Source: Cacconaster sp045641345
Lineage (GTDB): Bacteria > Bacteroidota > Bacteroidia > Bacteroidales > UBA932
Direction: 5' to 3'
Length of the DNA stretch: 44,334 nucleotides
Assembly: GCA_045641345.1 (NCBI GenBank)
Contig: JAZUGR010000020.1
Coordinates: 1-44,334 of the forward strand
Part shown: positions 23,170 through 32,771 of the stretch, piece after piece
How the letters are laid out: each line of letters begins with the position of its first letter
How positions within the stretch are numbered: the stretch's first letter is position 1
The notes under the pieces: model-generated
What the model saw: the letters and a program-made list of their open reading frames with translations, nothing else
What the model was told of the DNA's origin: nothing
The model's database searches: none
Translations under genes and position numbers: made by a program

Positions 23170-23201
23170 CGAAGTTATCGCTTTATTGTCAATAAAACAA
23201 A
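23170..23201 (-). promoter_or_regulatory. promoter of serC operon
   Basis: On the minus strand TTTG (23201-23198), 20 bp, then TAACTTCG (23177-23170), a near match to TAnnTTTG, 45 bp before serC. Confidence 0.65.
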
Positions 23202-23215
23202 TGTTTTATCCATTG

Positions 23216-23249
23216 AAAATGCCCCGCTCCATCCGGGGCGGGGCATTTT
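23216..23249 (-). terminator. intrinsic terminator after rpsT
   Basis: AAAATGCCCCG-CTCCATCCGGGG-CGGGGCATTTT: an 11-bp stem ending in a T-run in either direction, 20 bp after the rpsT stop and immediately upstream of the serC promoter. Confidence 0.88.
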
Positions 23250-23269
23250 CAATCCGCGGTTCTGCCGCG

Positions 23270-23524
23270 CTATGCAAGCTTGTTCACGTAAACTGCGATG
23301 CCGCTCTTGAGATTGGCTGCCTTGTTCTTGTGGATGACGTTGATCTTTGCGAGTTTGTCGATCATTGCGAACACCTTGGGAAGGGAAGCCTCGGCTGCCG
23401 CCTTGTCGGTGGTGTTGCGGATTGCCCTGATTGCGTTACGTGTTGTTTTAGCATAATATTTGTTATGCTCGTTGCGCCTCTCGCTCTGGCGATTGCGCTT
23501 GTCTGCTGATGCGTGTTGTGCCAT
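23270..23524 (-). CDS. rpsT: 30S ribosomal protein S20
   Basis: 84 aa, basic and helical, beginning MAQHASADKRNRQSERRNEHNK. S20 binds 16S rRNA early in 30S assembly. The alternation NAIRAIRNTTDKAAAEASLPKVFAMIDKLAKINVIHKNKAANLKS matches the family. It lies 26 bp after tRNA-Glu on the same strand and is probably co-transcribed with it. Confidence 0.96.
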   Translation of the reverse strand: MAQHASADKRNRQSERRNEHNKYYAKTTRNAIRAIRNTTDKAAAEASLPKVFAMIDKLAKINVIHKNKAANLKSGIAVYVNKLA

Positions 23525-23550
23525 TATTGGTATTTTTTTATATTTTGGGT

Positions 23551-23621
23551 AGTGGGTAGGAGAATCGAACTCCTATTGCGAGAATGAAAATCTCGAGTAC
23601 TAACCGTTATACGAACCCACC
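23551..23621 (-). tRNA. tRNA-Glu (anticodon TTC)
   Basis: 71 nt cloverleaf on the minus strand. Acceptor GGTGGGT pairs with ACCCACT (G-U at the first pair), D arm GTAT/GTAC, anticodon stem CGAGA/TCTCG with loop TTTTCAT giving anticodon TTC, and T arm AGGAG-TTCGATT-CTCCT. CCA is not encoded. Confidence 0.95.
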
Positions 23622-23650
23622 GCAAATCCACTGATGGATTTTAGGGAGTG

Positions 23651-23681
23651 CAAAGGTATGAAAACTTTTTGCCAATACAAA
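23651..23681 (-). promoter_or_regulatory. promoter of tRNA-Glu/rpsT
   Basis: On the minus strand TTTG (23681-23678), 19 bp, TACCTTTG (23658-23651), 29 bp before the tRNA. Confidence 0.8.
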
Positions 23682-23693
23682 AAATAATTGGAA

Positions 23694-24695
23694 TTAGTTT
23701 TCTGCCTGCTGCAGTCCGGCATCCCAGTGGAAGGTGCTTATGATGCCTTCGACCTGCCTGAGATAGTCGCGTTTGTCGTATTTGGGAGCATATACGAAAC
23801 CTTCGACCACTATTACGTTCTCTCCCGTCCTGTCGGTAAAGGCCTGCGATACGAAGGGGCCTCCCATAAAGTCGTTGTAGGTGTCCCAGAGGCTGCGCAC
23901 CTCATATCTGGTTATGCCGTTGAAGGTCACCTGCGCGAAGCCCGGCACTATGGAGGGGTTCGTTATCATATAGCTTCCCTCGGCAGTGGCCGGAACGTTG
24001 CGCTTGAGTATCCCGTTGCGCTTGTCGACGAGGCTTTCCGCGTCGAATGTCCATCCGTCGCCGCAGGGGAACGAGTAGATGAAGATACCCTGTATGGTAT
24101 AGGAGGTTTCGTGCGAAATCCAGATGAAGCCGTCGGTCTGCTTCTTGAGCGAATATCCCTCTGGGAAATATGGCGACCCGCCGAATGCGGCACTGACCTT
24201 TTCCCGGAGTTCCGGCACCTCGAAAGCCTTTGCCGCCATCATATTCCTTTCCCTCTCCGCATTTTCGAAGGCACCGGCGATTGTCTCCGCCCCGCTGCGG
24301 ATGAGCGCTGAGGCGGACTCCTCGTCGGGCGACGAGACGATCACCATCATCTGCGGGGAAGACCACACGTCGCGCCGTATGGATATTCCGGTTGTGGCAG
24401 TATCGGCCACATTGAGATAGAGCATATTGCGGTGGGTCTTGATGAGCCTGCCTACGCCTGCCTTCGGCACGAGCATAAGGTCGAACCTCGGCTCGTCCTG
24501 CGGAAGATAGCCGAAGTCGGATCCGAGCGCTTCGCGGAGCGCATTGCCGGGCTCACCTTCCCACTGGGCCTTGGTGGCCACCACTATCAATTCACCGGCC
24601 CTTCCGCTTATCGACGGAAGAGGCTGTTTGTCTGACGAACACGCCGCGGCCGAAAGGAGGAGTGCCGCAAGCAGGATTGAAAGAGTTCTTTTCAT
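23694..24695 (-). CDS. DUF4837 family lipoprotein
   Basis: 333 aa. Signal MKRTLSILLAALLLSAAACSSD with lipidation at C19. The body (GRAGELIVVATKAQWEGEPGNALREAL ... HRNMLYLNVADT ... GFVYAPKYDKRDYLRQVEGI) matches DUF4837, a Bacteroidetes envelope family without known function. Last gene of the recQ-queH-rmuC run, 18 bp after rmuC. Its stop lies just upstream of the tRNA-Glu promoter, without an evident terminator. Confidence 0.88.
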   Translation of the reverse strand: MKRTLSILLAALLLSAAACSSDKQPLPSISGRAGELIVVATKAQWEGEPGNALREALGSDFGYLPQDEPRFDLMLVPKAGVGRLIKTHRNMLYLNVADTATTGISIRRDVWSSPQMMVIVSSPDEESASALIRSGAETIAGAFENAERERNMMAAKAFEVPELREKVSAAFGGSPYFPEGYSLKKQTDGFIWISHETSYTIQGIFIYSFPCGDGWTFDAESLVDKRNGILKRNVPATAEGSYMITNPSIVPGFAQVTFNGITRYEVRSLWDTYNDFMGGPFVSQAFTDRTGENVIVVEGFVYAPKYDKRDYLRQVEGIISTFHWDAGLQQAEN

Positions 24696-24713
24696 ATTAT
24701 ATGGTTGTATTTG

Positions 24714-25808
24714 TCATTCCTGAATGGATTCCTCCTGCATGGGCAGGGGATGCCTGTCGCTGTTGCGGGCACCGAGCTTCATAAGTTTGGTGGATGTCGT
24801 GATGATGCTCTGCCCTCCGCTCTGAAGCTTGCGCAACCCGTCGTCGTATTCGGCGCGGGCCTTGTCGAAGGCCTTTCCCATCGCCTGGTAATGCTCCAGG
24901 AACTGCCCCACGCGGTCTATCATTTCGTCGGCCAGCGCATACACCTTTTCGTGATTCTGGTTCTGTACGACCTGTGTCCAGGTAACCTGCACTATTTTGA
25001 GCGCGCCGTAGAGGCTCTGCTCGTCGGCAATGTAAACGTTCTGTTCCGCAGCCTTGCGCCACAGGTCGGGCGCTTCGTTGAGCGCCGTCCAGAGAGCACC
25101 CACGTTGGGTACGAACATTATAACGTAGCCGGCCGACATTTTGGGCGGCTTGACGTAGCTCGAATAATCCTTTGCCGCAAGTTCCTTGACGTGACGCCTG
25201 ATGCTTTCGACGTGCGCCTTGAGGAAAGCGTCCCTGTCGGCCTGGTTTTCGGCATTGACGTAATCCACGTAGGCGGTGAGGGAAACCTTGGAATCGATTA
25301 TCGCCTCCCGGTGTTCGTCGAGATGGAGTATCACGTCGGGCCTCAGCTGCGAGCCCCCTCCGAGGACCGCCTGCGTATCGAAGTGTATCCCTTTGGTGAG
25401 CCCCTGCGAGGTGAGGAGCTCTTCGAGGATGGTCTCACCCCAGTCACCCTGTATCTTGCTGCCGTGCTTGAATGCGGCGGCCAGGTCGTCGGCGCTCTTG
25501 CGCGCCGCATTGCTGCTTTCGAGCAGGGTCTTGATGCGTTCCTTCATTTCGCCGTTGCGTTCGGCCTGCTCACGGTTGCCCTGGTCCATTGTCTTCTTGA
25601 GGTCGGCTATGTTCTCCTTGAGCGGATTGAGTATCTGCGACAGGCTTTCGCCGCTCGAGCGGCTGAATTCCTGCTGCCTTTCCTTGAGCATCTCGCCGAA
25701 GCGCGACTGCATTGCGGACATCGCCTCCCCGTGCAGTGTGCGCCCCACGAAGAAGGCTATGCCACCTGCCAGGAAGAAACCTCCTAAGAATGCAAGTATG
25801 AGTTCCAT
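24714..25808 (-). CDS. rmuC: RmuC family DNA recombination protein
   Basis: 364 aa. N-terminal membrane anchor (LILAFLGGFFLAGGIAFFVG), a coiled-coil stretch (about 30-115), then the nuclease-like RmuC domain: GDWGETILEELLTSQGL, RPDVILHLDEHREAIIDSKVSL, YVIMFVPNVGAL. It limits inversions at short inverted repeats in E. coli. The presence of long palindromes in this genome makes that role relevant, though the link is only suggestive. It sits between queH (17 bp) and DUF4837. Confidence 0.94.
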   Translation of the reverse strand: MELILAFLGGFFLAGGIAFFVGRTLHGEAMSAMQSRFGEMLKERQQEFSRSSGESLSQILNPLKENIADLKKTMDQGNREQAERNGEMKERIKTLLESSNAARKSADDLAAAFKHGSKIQGDWGETILEELLTSQGLTKGIHFDTQAVLGGGSQLRPDVILHLDEHREAIIDSKVSLTAYVDYVNAENQADRDAFLKAHVESIRRHVKELAAKDYSSYVKPPKMSAGYVIMFVPNVGALWTALNEAPDLWRKAAEQNVYIADEQSLYGALKIVQVTWTQVVQNQNHEKVYALADEMIDRVGQFLEHYQAMGKAFDKARAEYDDGLRKLQSGGQSIITTSTKLMKLGARNSDRHPLPMQEESIQE

Positions 25809-25825
25809 TTCAAATCTGATTCCAA

Positions 25826-26386
25826 TTATCGTTCATGTTTCGAAAATTCGCATCCGCAGTAGGTCTGATTGTAGAATCCCCATTCGCGGATGATTTCTCC
25901 GCGCCTTTCCTGAAGACCGCCTTTGCGCCAGTTCCGCCCCCACCACTCGACATCGCGGCAGGCCTGCCTGCCCGCCTCATCCACCATTTGGAGCGATTTC
26001 CAGCGTGAGGATGCAAGCGAGGTGGAAACCGCCTTCAAGCCGTGTTCCGCGGCAAATTCCGCGCTGCGTTGCAGTCTGTAAAGGAAGCACGCGCTGCAGC
26101 GCCTTCCCCGCTCGGGCTCGTTTTCGAGGCCGCGTACCGCTTCGAGCCATGCGGAGTGGTCGTAAGGGTCGCATACCACGTCCAGACCGTAGAAGGATGC
26201 ATACCGGCGCACTTCGGAAAGCCTTTTGTCGAATTCCTGCGCCGTGTCGATGTTGGAGTTGCTGAAAAACAGCACCGGCTTGCAGAGGTTTTTGCACAGG
26301 AACTCCACTATCGCTCCGGCACAAGGTGCGCAGCACACGTGAAGCAGCAGTCCCTGCCCGGGGAGAGGTGGAATTCCGGTGCCCAT
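25826..26386 (-). CDS. queH: epoxyqueuosine reductase QueH
   Basis: 186 aa from the ATG at 26386, which shares one base with the recQ stop (TGATG); a TTG one codon earlier is possible. Motifs are LLHVCCAPCAG, RRCSACFLYRL, STSLASSRWKS and NQTYCGCEFS. These cysteines hold the iron-sulfur cluster and second metal site of QueH, the alternative to QueG in the last step of queuosine synthesis. Its coupling to recQ has no obvious functional reason. Confidence 0.93.
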   Translation of the reverse strand: MGTGIPPLPGQGLLLHVCCAPCAGAIVEFLCKNLCKPVLFFSNSNIDTAQEFDKRLSEVRRYASFYGLDVVCDPYDHSAWLEAVRGLENEPERGRRCSACFLYRLQRSAEFAAEHGLKAVSTSLASSRWKSLQMVDEAGRQACRDVEWWGRNWRKGGLQERRGEIIREWGFYNQTYCGCEFSKHER

Positions 26387-28599
26387 CAATTTCCGTTTTC
26401 CGACAGGAACTTTATGCGCACCAGACGGATTTCCTCTTCAGTGTAGTCCGGGCCGAGCGCCTTGATTGCCTCGCTTACCGAATCGCTGGCCGCCTCTTCC
26501 TTGAAGTAGGTGTATATGTCTTCGACAATGTCGGGGTCGATTTCCTGCCGTATGTAATAGTCGATGTTGAGGGAGGTGCCGTTCCCGACTATGGCCTCGA
26601 TGGCCTCGAGCAATTCGTCGGTCGTCATGTCGTGAGCCTGCGCAATGTCCTCGAACGGCATTTTGCGGTCGATGCTCCGGATTATCATCACGCGTGAAGC
26701 GCTCTTGTTGGCAACCGACCTCACCACGAGGTCGTCGGGCCTCGATATGTCGTTTTCCTCGACATATCTGGCTATGAGTTCGACATATTCCTTGCCGTAT
26801 CTGCGGGCCTTGCCGTCGCCCACTCCCTGGCATCTGAGCAGTTCGTCAAGCGTTATCGGGTATTGCAGCGACATATCTTCGAGCGAAGGGTCGGTGAAAA
26901 TCACCCACGCGGGGAGGTTCAGACGCTTTGCCTGCTCCTTGCGGATGCCCTTGAGCATCGCCAGCAGGGTCGGGTCGCCGCCTCCGCACCCGCCGCTGCG
27001 GCGGATTGCGTTGGTCACAGCCTCTTCCTCGTCGTCGGTTTCCTCCTCTTCGGAGAATTCGCGGTCTTCGGTGAGCATCACCGTATACGGATTTTCGAGG
27101 AATTCAGCACCCTTCGGCGTGGAGGTTACGAGGCCGTAATGCTCTATGTCCTTGTCGAGGAGATGCATCACTATGGCCTGGCGTATCACCGCCATCCAGA
27201 ATTTGGCCGGTTTGTCCCTGCCGATACCGAACATCGGATGCCTGTTGTGCTTGTACGACTTGATAAGGGCGGTGGTCCCTCCGGTGAGCAGGTTGGCCAG
27301 ATGGTCGGGCTTGAAATTCTCGCTCAGCGATGCCACAAGCTCTATCACCGTGCAAAGCTGCTCCTTGCCGTCGAATTCCTTCTTGGGATTGGTGCAATTG
27401 TCGCAGCAGCCGCAGTTCTCAAGGGGGTAGTCTTCACCGAAATAGTTGAGAAGAATCTTGCGGCGGCACTGGCTCGACTCGGCGTATGCCATCGTTTCGG
27501 CCAGGAGTTGCCGGCCTATTTCCTGCTCTGCGACCGGTTTGCCCTGTACGAACTTTTCCAGTTTCTGGATATCCTTGTGGCTGTAGAACGCTATGCAACG
27601 CCCCTCCTGTCCGTCGCGCCCCGCACGCCCCGTTTCCTGATAATAGCCTTCGAGGCTCTTGGGAATGTCGTAGTGGATGACGAACCTCACGTCGGGCTTG
27701 TCGATGCCCATACCGAAGGCTATGGTGGCCACAATCACATTGACGTCCTCCACCAGGAACGCATCCTGGTTGCGGGTGCGTGTGGCTGCATCCAGACCGG
27801 CGTGGTAGGGAAGAGCCTTGATTCCGTTGATGTTGAGGAACTCGGCTATTTCCTCCACTTTTTTGCGGCTGAGGCAGTAGATGATTCCGCTCTTGCCCGG
27901 ATTTTCCTTTATGAAACGGAATATGTCGCGCTTGGGGTTGACCTTGCTGCGGATTTCGTAATAGAGGTTGGGCCTGTTGAACGACGACTTGAACACCTTG
28001 GCTTCGGTCATCCCGAGGTTGCGCTGTATGTCGGACTGCACCTTGGGGGTGGCGGTGGCCGTGAGGGCTATGATGGGAGCCTTGCCTATTTCCTGCGTTA
28101 TCTGCCTGATGCGGCGGTATTCGGGCCTGAAGTCGTGCCCCCATTCGGAGATGCAGTGCGCCTCGTCGATAGCGTAGAACGATATGCTGACCTGCTTGAG
28201 GAACTGTATGTTCTCCTCCTTGGTGAGGGACTCGGGAGCCACGTACAGCAGCTTTGTGACGCCCTTGAGCACGTCGTCCTTGACCTCGGCGGACTGTATT
28301 TTGCTGAGCGACGAGTTGAGGAAATGCGCCAGCCCCGTTTCGCTGTTGGAGAACCCCCTGATGGCATCGACCTGATTCTTCATCAGGGCGATAAGGGGTG
28401 ATATCACGATTGCCGTGCCCGGCATTATGAGCGCAGGCAACTGGTAGCACAGGGACTTGCCTCCTCCGGTAGGCATCAGGACGAACGTGTCGTTGCCCTC
28501 GATGAGGCTGCTTATGATCTCTTCCTGATTGCCTTTGAACTTGTCGAATCCGAAAAAGTGCTTGAGCTTTTCGCGGAGTATTTCGGGACTTGCTGTCAT
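26386..28599 (-). CDS. recQ: ATP-dependent DNA helicase RecQ
   Basis: 737 aa from the ATG at 28599 (MTASPEILREKLKHFFGFDKFKGNQ). The open frame extends to 28872 but crosses the promoter region shared with the divergent transporter. Walker A is PTGGGKS, the Walker B motif is IDEAH, and ETGRAGRDG is motif VI. The RecQ zinc site contains CGCCDNC, followed by a winged-helix region and an HRDC-like segment (about 560-640). It unwinds recombination and fork structures 3'-5'. The length fits the Bacteroidetes RecQ form, with a C-terminal extension past HRDC. Confidence 0.96.
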   Translation of the reverse strand: MTASPEILREKLKHFFGFDKFKGNQEEIISSLIEGNDTFVLMPTGGGKSLCYQLPALIMPGTAIVISPLIALMKNQVDAIRGFSNSETGLAHFLNSSLSKIQSAEVKDDVLKGVTKLLYVAPESLTKEENIQFLKQVSISFYAIDEAHCISEWGHDFRPEYRRIRQITQEIGKAPIIALTATATPKVQSDIQRNLGMTEAKVFKSSFNRPNLYYEIRSKVNPKRDIFRFIKENPGKSGIIYCLSRKKVEEIAEFLNINGIKALPYHAGLDAATRTRNQDAFLVEDVNVIVATIAFGMGIDKPDVRFVIHYDIPKSLEGYYQETGRAGRDGQEGRCIAFYSHKDIQKLEKFVQGKPVAEQEIGRQLLAETMAYAESSQCRRKILLNYFGEDYPLENCGCCDNCTNPKKEFDGKEQLCTVIELVASLSENFKPDHLANLLTGGTTALIKSYKHNRHPMFGIGRDKPAKFWMAVIRQAIVMHLLDKDIEHYGLVTSTPKGAEFLENPYTVMLTEDREFSEEEETDDEEEAVTNAIRRSGGCGGGDPTLLAMLKGIRKEQAKRLNLPAWVIFTDPSLEDMSLQYPITLDELLRCQGVGDGKARRYGKEYVELIARYVEENDISRPDDLVVRSVANKSASRVMIIRSIDRKMPFEDIAQAHDMTTDELLEAIEAIVGNGTSLNIDYYIRQEIDPDIVEDIYTYFKEEAASDSVSEAIKALGPDYTEEEIRLVRIKFLSENGN

Positions 28600-28684
28600 T
28601 GCGCTGCGGTAGTACTTGACCAAGTTACAAACAAAAATCCTGTCTGAAAAATTTTTTTGGCTGATGTGGTAAAAAAATCTCCTG

Positions 28685-28717
28685 TTTGGTATTTTTCCGA
28701 TAGAATTCCTATATTTG
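28685..28717 (+). promoter_or_regulatory. promoter of sugar permease operon
   Basis: TTTG (28685-28688), 21 bp, TATATTTG (28710-28717), 30 bp before the permease ATG. Confidence 0.82.
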
Positions 28718-28747
28718 TAGGATATAACCGTAACGACCGGCAGAACG

Positions 28748-30052
28748 ATGACAAGTATTGATATGGACAGCAAAAAGCAGAACTTCACGATTCCGATAAT
28801 CGTGATGATATTCCTTTTCGGAATGATTTCGTTTGTCACCAACCTGGCATCCCCGATGGGTGACATTCTCAAGAATCAGTTCGCAATCCCCAACTGGATG
28901 GGTACCCTCGGAGTGTTCGCCAACTTCATAGCGTATGCCATAATGGGCATTCCCTCGGGCCGCCTGCTCCAGAAAAAGGGCTATAAGTCCACTGCTCTGA
29001 TAGCCATCGCCACCGGTTTCGCGGGTGTCGGCATCCAGACCCTTTCGGGTATGGCAGGCAGCTTCGGCATATACCTGCTCGGGGCATTCATCGCCGGATT
29101 TTCAATGTGTCTGCTCAATACCGTGGTCAACCCTATGCTCAACAAGCTCGGGGGCGGCGGCAACAGGGGCAACCAGCTCATCCAGGCCGGCGGTTCGTTC
29201 AATTCCCTGTGCGGTACGGCCGTGATTGTCCTGACAGGGCTGCTTATCCCCGATATCACCAAGGCGCAGATCAGCGACGTGTTCCCTCTGATGATTGCGG
29301 CTCTGGCCATATTCGCGATAGGCTTCATCGTAATAATGCTTACCGCAATACCGGAGAGCCGCGTGTCTGACGGCGATGCCGGCAAATGCGCCGCAAACGG
29401 CGTGGGTCCCATGTCGTTCCGCCACTTCGTGATGGGTGCCGTCGGCATATTCCTTTACGTAGGAATAGAGGTGGGCATCCCCAACGTGCTTCAGAAATGG
29501 CTCCAGAACCCCGATACCACCATCCCCGGATATGTCAGCAACACAGCCGTTGCGGCTTCGGTTGCAGCCACCTACTGGCTTCTGATGCTGGTGGGCCGTC
29601 TCGTCGGGGCGGCTGTGGGCAGCAAGGTTTCTTCAAGGACAATGCTCACCGCCGTTTCGAGCCTTGGTATCATTCTCGTGACGGGGGCTATTTTCGTACC
29701 CTCGTCGCTCGTAAAGATGCCTGTCTTCAACGGGGCCGGCGGATTCGGGCTTGTGAGCGTTCCTCTCAATGCCCTTCTCCTCGTGCTTGTCGGGCTCTGC
29801 ACCTCGGTGATGTGGGGCGGCATCTTCAATCTTGCCGTAGAGGGCCTCGGCAAATATACCGAAAAGGCTTCGGGCATCTTTATGGCACTTGTCTGCGGTG
29901 GAGGAATCCTGCCGTTGCTGCAGAATGCGATAGTTGACCTTTCGGGCTTGTATCTGGCAAGCTACTGGGTAATCGTGGCTGCTCTGGCATACCTTCTCTT
30001 CTATGCCCTGGCCGGGTCGCGCAACGTCAACAAGGACATCACCGTGGAGTAA
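28748..30052 (+). CDS. FHS family glucose/galactose-type MFS permease
   Basis: 434 aa with about 12 hydrophobic helices. It resembles the L-fucose/glucose-galactose permease group: the FVTNLASPMGDILKN start, FIAGFSMCLLNTVVNPMLNKLGGG, GNQLIQAGGSFNSLCGT, and YVGIEVGIPNVLQKW. It is probably a proton- or sodium-coupled hexose importer in the inner membrane. The ROK kinase starts 3 bp after its stop, so imported sugar can be phosphorylated at once. An alternative Met lies six codons in. Confidence 0.88.
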   Translation: MTSIDMDSKKQNFTIPIIVMIFLFGMISFVTNLASPMGDILKNQFAIPNWMGTLGVFANFIAYAIMGIPSGRLLQKKGYKSTALIAIATGFAGVGIQTLSGMAGSFGIYLLGAFIAGFSMCLLNTVVNPMLNKLGGGGNRGNQLIQAGGSFNSLCGTAVIVLTGLLIPDITKAQISDVFPLMIAALAIFAIGFIVIMLTAIPESRVSDGDAGKCAANGVGPMSFRHFVMGAVGIFLYVGIEVGIPNVLQKWLQNPDTTIPGYVSNTAVAASVAATYWLLMLVGRLVGAAVGSKVSSRTMLTAVSSLGIILVTGAIFVPSSLVKMPVFNGAGGFGLVSVPLNALLLVLVGLCTSVMWGGIFNLAVEGLGKYTEKASGIFMALVCGGGILPLLQNAIVDLSGLYLASYWVIVAALAYLLFYALAGSRNVNKDITVE

Positions 30053-30055
30053 ATT

Positions 30056-31003
30056 ATGGAAAAGAAATACGTAATAGGTATAGATATCGGCGGCCAGAGC
30101 GCCAAGATAGGGGTTGTTGCAGCCGATGCCACCATAGTGGCCCAGGGCACGATGGACACCCGCGGATACGGCAAGGGTGAGGCCGTGCGCTATATGGACG
30201 ACCTTTGCCGGGCCGTGCGCTCCACTGCCGGAGAGTATTGGGATCAGGTAAAGGGTATCGGCGTGGGGGCTCCCAACGCCAATCATTTCAGCGGCTGCAT
30301 AGAATATGCCGCCAACCTGCCGTGGGCTCACGATGAGTCCATCCCCTTCTGCAGATATGTTTCCGAAAAAACCGGTCTCCCGGTCGACATAACCAACGAT
30401 GCCAATGCCGCCGCAGTTGGCGAGATGCATTATGGCAACGGCCGTGGGATGAAGGATTTCATAGAGATAACGCTTGGTACCGGAGTGGGCAGCGGAATCA
30501 TTGTCGACGGGAAACTTGTCTATGGGCACGACGGTTTTGCAGGAGAGCTGGGTCATGTCACGGTGAAGCGTGGCGGACGCCAGTGCGGCTGCGGCAAGAA
30601 GGGTTGTCTGGAAGCCTACGCTTCGGCAATCGGCGTTGCCCGTACCGCCCAGGAATGGCTGGCAGGGACCGACGGCCCGAGCCTCCTCCGCGGAAAGAAG
30701 GACATTACGTCGAAGGATGTGGCTGAAGCGGCGGAGAAGGGCGACCTCCTCGCAAAGCAGGTTTTCGACTACACAGGTGACATCCTCGGTGCAGCCTGCG
30801 CCGATTTCGTGGCTTTCAGCGCGCCTGAGGCGATAATCGTCTTCGGCGGCCTGGCACAGGCGGGAGAACTGCTGATGAAGCCCGCCCGCGAGGCTTTCGA
30901 AGCCAATCTGGTACATATATGGAAAGGCAAGGTGAAGTTCATCACTTCCGGTCTCAAGGCTTCGGATGCCGCGATTCTCGGTGCGAGTGCGCTTGCCTGG
31001 TAA
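30056..31003 (+). CDS. ROK family glucokinase
   Basis: 315 aa. ATP-binding start GIDIGGQSAKIGVV, catalytic Asp in ITNDANAAAVGE, GELGHVTV, and the ROK zinc motif CGCGKKGCLEAYAS. There is no N-terminal DNA-binding domain, so it is a kinase rather than a NagC/XylR-type repressor. It most likely phosphorylates glucose delivered by the adjacent permease; N-acetyl sugars are an alternative. Confidence 0.93.
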   Translation: MEKKYVIGIDIGGQSAKIGVVAADATIVAQGTMDTRGYGKGEAVRYMDDLCRAVRSTAGEYWDQVKGIGVGAPNANHFSGCIEYAANLPWAHDESIPFCRYVSEKTGLPVDITNDANAAAVGEMHYGNGRGMKDFIEITLGTGVGSGIIVDGKLVYGHDGFAGELGHVTVKRGGRQCGCGKKGCLEAYASAIGVARTAQEWLAGTDGPSLLRGKKDITSKDVAEAAEKGDLLAKQVFDYTGDILGAACADFVAFSAPEAIIVFGGLAQAGELLMKPAREAFEANLVHIWKGKVKFITSGLKASDAAILGASALAW

Positions 31004-31042
31004 CTGAACATCAACAATCATTTCATCAAATAAATTTTTCTT

Positions 31043-32737
31043 ATGGATTTTTTAAGCAACCTCTGGACAAACAACAGGACGCTACTCATTCTTTGCGCGA
31101 TTCTTCTGGTTGTCATCCCCTTTGTCATCTATTATCTTAAAAAGGCCAGGGAGGAGCACCCCAAGGGCCTGATTGCAGCAGCCCTCTCCAATATGGGAGA
31201 GCGTTTCGGCTACTACATCATGAATGCCGTTCTGGCTCTGTTCCTCGCTTCGAAGTTCGGCCTCGATGACGGCAAGGCCGGTCTCATCTATTCGGTATTC
31301 TACTTCGGTATATATATCCTCGCCCTCGTGGGAGGTATCATCGCCGACCGCACCCAGAACTACAACCGCACCATCCAGACCGGTCTGGCCCTGATGGCAG
31401 TGGGCTACATATGCCTTTCAGTCCCTGTATTCAGCAAGGATGTCAACGGCATCATCGCCAACGGCACCGCCGGATGGTGGGGCGTGCTGGCGTTCACCTG
31501 TGCGGCCCTGCTCTGCATAGCGTTCGGTAACGGTCTGTTCAAGGGCAACCTTCAGGCTCTCGTGGGCAAGCTTTACGACAACTTCGAGGAAGAGGCCGCC
31601 AAAAAGGGTCCCGAGGCTCTCAAGGAAGCAAAGGACAAGCGTGATTCCGGCTTCCAGATTTTCTACGTATTCATCAATATAGGTGGTGTGATCGCTCCCT
31701 TCGTGGCTCCTATGCTCCGCAAGTGGTGGCTCGGCGTGCACGGATTCATATACAATTCCAACATGCCTCAGCTCTGCCACCAGTATCTTGCCGACGGCCA
31801 GCTCACTTCCAGGTTCACCGAGCAGATAGGCAATTCGATTGTTGCAGGGGCTCAGGCTCCCACCGACCTGGTGGCTTTCAGCTCGCAGTATATCGACGTG
31901 TTCAACTCCGGCATCCATTTCTCTTTCATAGCATCCGTTCTGGCGATGCTCATATCCCTTACGATTTTCTCCTGCACCAAGAAAGTGTTCCCCAAGCCCG
32001 CAAAGAAAACTGCGGCGAAGTCGGTGGAATACACGGTGGAGGAGAAGCAGGCAATGGCAAAGGAAATCAAGCAGGGTATGGCAGCCCTCTTTGCAGTGCT
32101 GGGCATCGCGGTGTTCTTCTGGCTCTCGTTCCACCAGAACGGCCAGTCGCTCTCGGTGTTCGCCCGTGACTTCGTGGATACGCAGGCACTCCCCGCAGAG
32201 ATATGGCAGGCTATGAACCCGCTGTTCGTGATTATCCTCACCCCTATAGTGATGTTGGTGTTCGGCTCTCTCGCACGTTGCGGCAGGCCCGTTTCCACTC
32301 CCCGCAAGATTGCCATAGGAATGGCTGTGGCAGGTTGCGCATACCTCTTCCTGATGATCTATTCGTACATCAGCAACTATCCTTCGGGCGACGATTTCCG
32401 CGCAATGGACGCTTCGGCAATGGCTGCGGCATCTCTGGCCAAGGCCGCTCCCTGGGTGATGGTGGTAACCTATTTCTTCCTTACCGTAGCCGAACTGTTC
32501 ATCTCCCCGCTGGGGCTCTCGTTCGTGTCGAAGGTGGCTCCCAAGAGCATGCTCGGTCTGTGCCAGGGTCTCTGGCTCGGCGCCACTGCGATAGGCAACC
32601 TCTTCATCTTCGTAGGCCCCATAATGCTCAATGCATGGCCTATATGGAAGTGCTGGGGAGTGTTCCTCGCAATATGCCTCGTTTCGATGTCGATTATGTT
32701 CGGCATGGTGAAGTGGCTCGAAAAAGTTACCAAATAA
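31043..32737 (+). CDS. POT family peptide transporter
   Basis: 564 aa with 12-14 hydrophobic helices. Family traits are ERFGYYIMNAVLALFLASKFG (the ERFxYY motif), LVGGIIADRTQNY, FGNGLFKGNLQALVGKLY, and the C-terminal NLFIFVGPIM region. POT proteins import di- and tripeptides with protons. A large insert (about 225-290) between helices, with VHGFIYNSNMPQLCHQYL, is longer than in E. coli DtpA but usual in Bacteroidetes relatives as I recall them. It lies 39 bp behind the ROK gene. Confidence 0.93.
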   Translation: MDFLSNLWTNNRTLLILCAILLVVIPFVIYYLKKAREEHPKGLIAAALSNMGERFGYYIMNAVLALFLASKFGLDDGKAGLIYSVFYFGIYILALVGGIIADRTQNYNRTIQTGLALMAVGYICLSVPVFSKDVNGIIANGTAGWWGVLAFTCAALLCIAFGNGLFKGNLQALVGKLYDNFEEEAAKKGPEALKEAKDKRDSGFQIFYVFINIGGVIAPFVAPMLRKWWLGVHGFIYNSNMPQLCHQYLADGQLTSRFTEQIGNSIVAGAQAPTDLVAFSSQYIDVFNSGIHFSFIASVLAMLISLTIFSCTKKVFPKPAKKTAAKSVEYTVEEKQAMAKEIKQGMAALFAVLGIAVFFWLSFHQNGQSLSVFARDFVDTQALPAEIWQAMNPLFVIILTPIVMLVFGSLARCGRPVSTPRKIAIGMAVAGCAYLFLMIYSYISNYPSGDDFRAMDASAMAAASLAKAAPWVMVVTYFFLTVAELFISPLGLSFVSKVAPKSMLGLCQGLWLGATAIGNLFIFVGPIMLNAWPIWKCWGVFLAICLVSMSIMFGMVKWLEKVTK

Positions 32738-32771
32738 GGCTTTTAACCAATTAACCTAATAATTAAGCATT

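Noticed and set aside
27434..28450. 338-codon minus-strand frame inside recQ
   Set aside because: Shifted shadow of recQ on the same strand, with low-complexity Gln/Arg/His composition.
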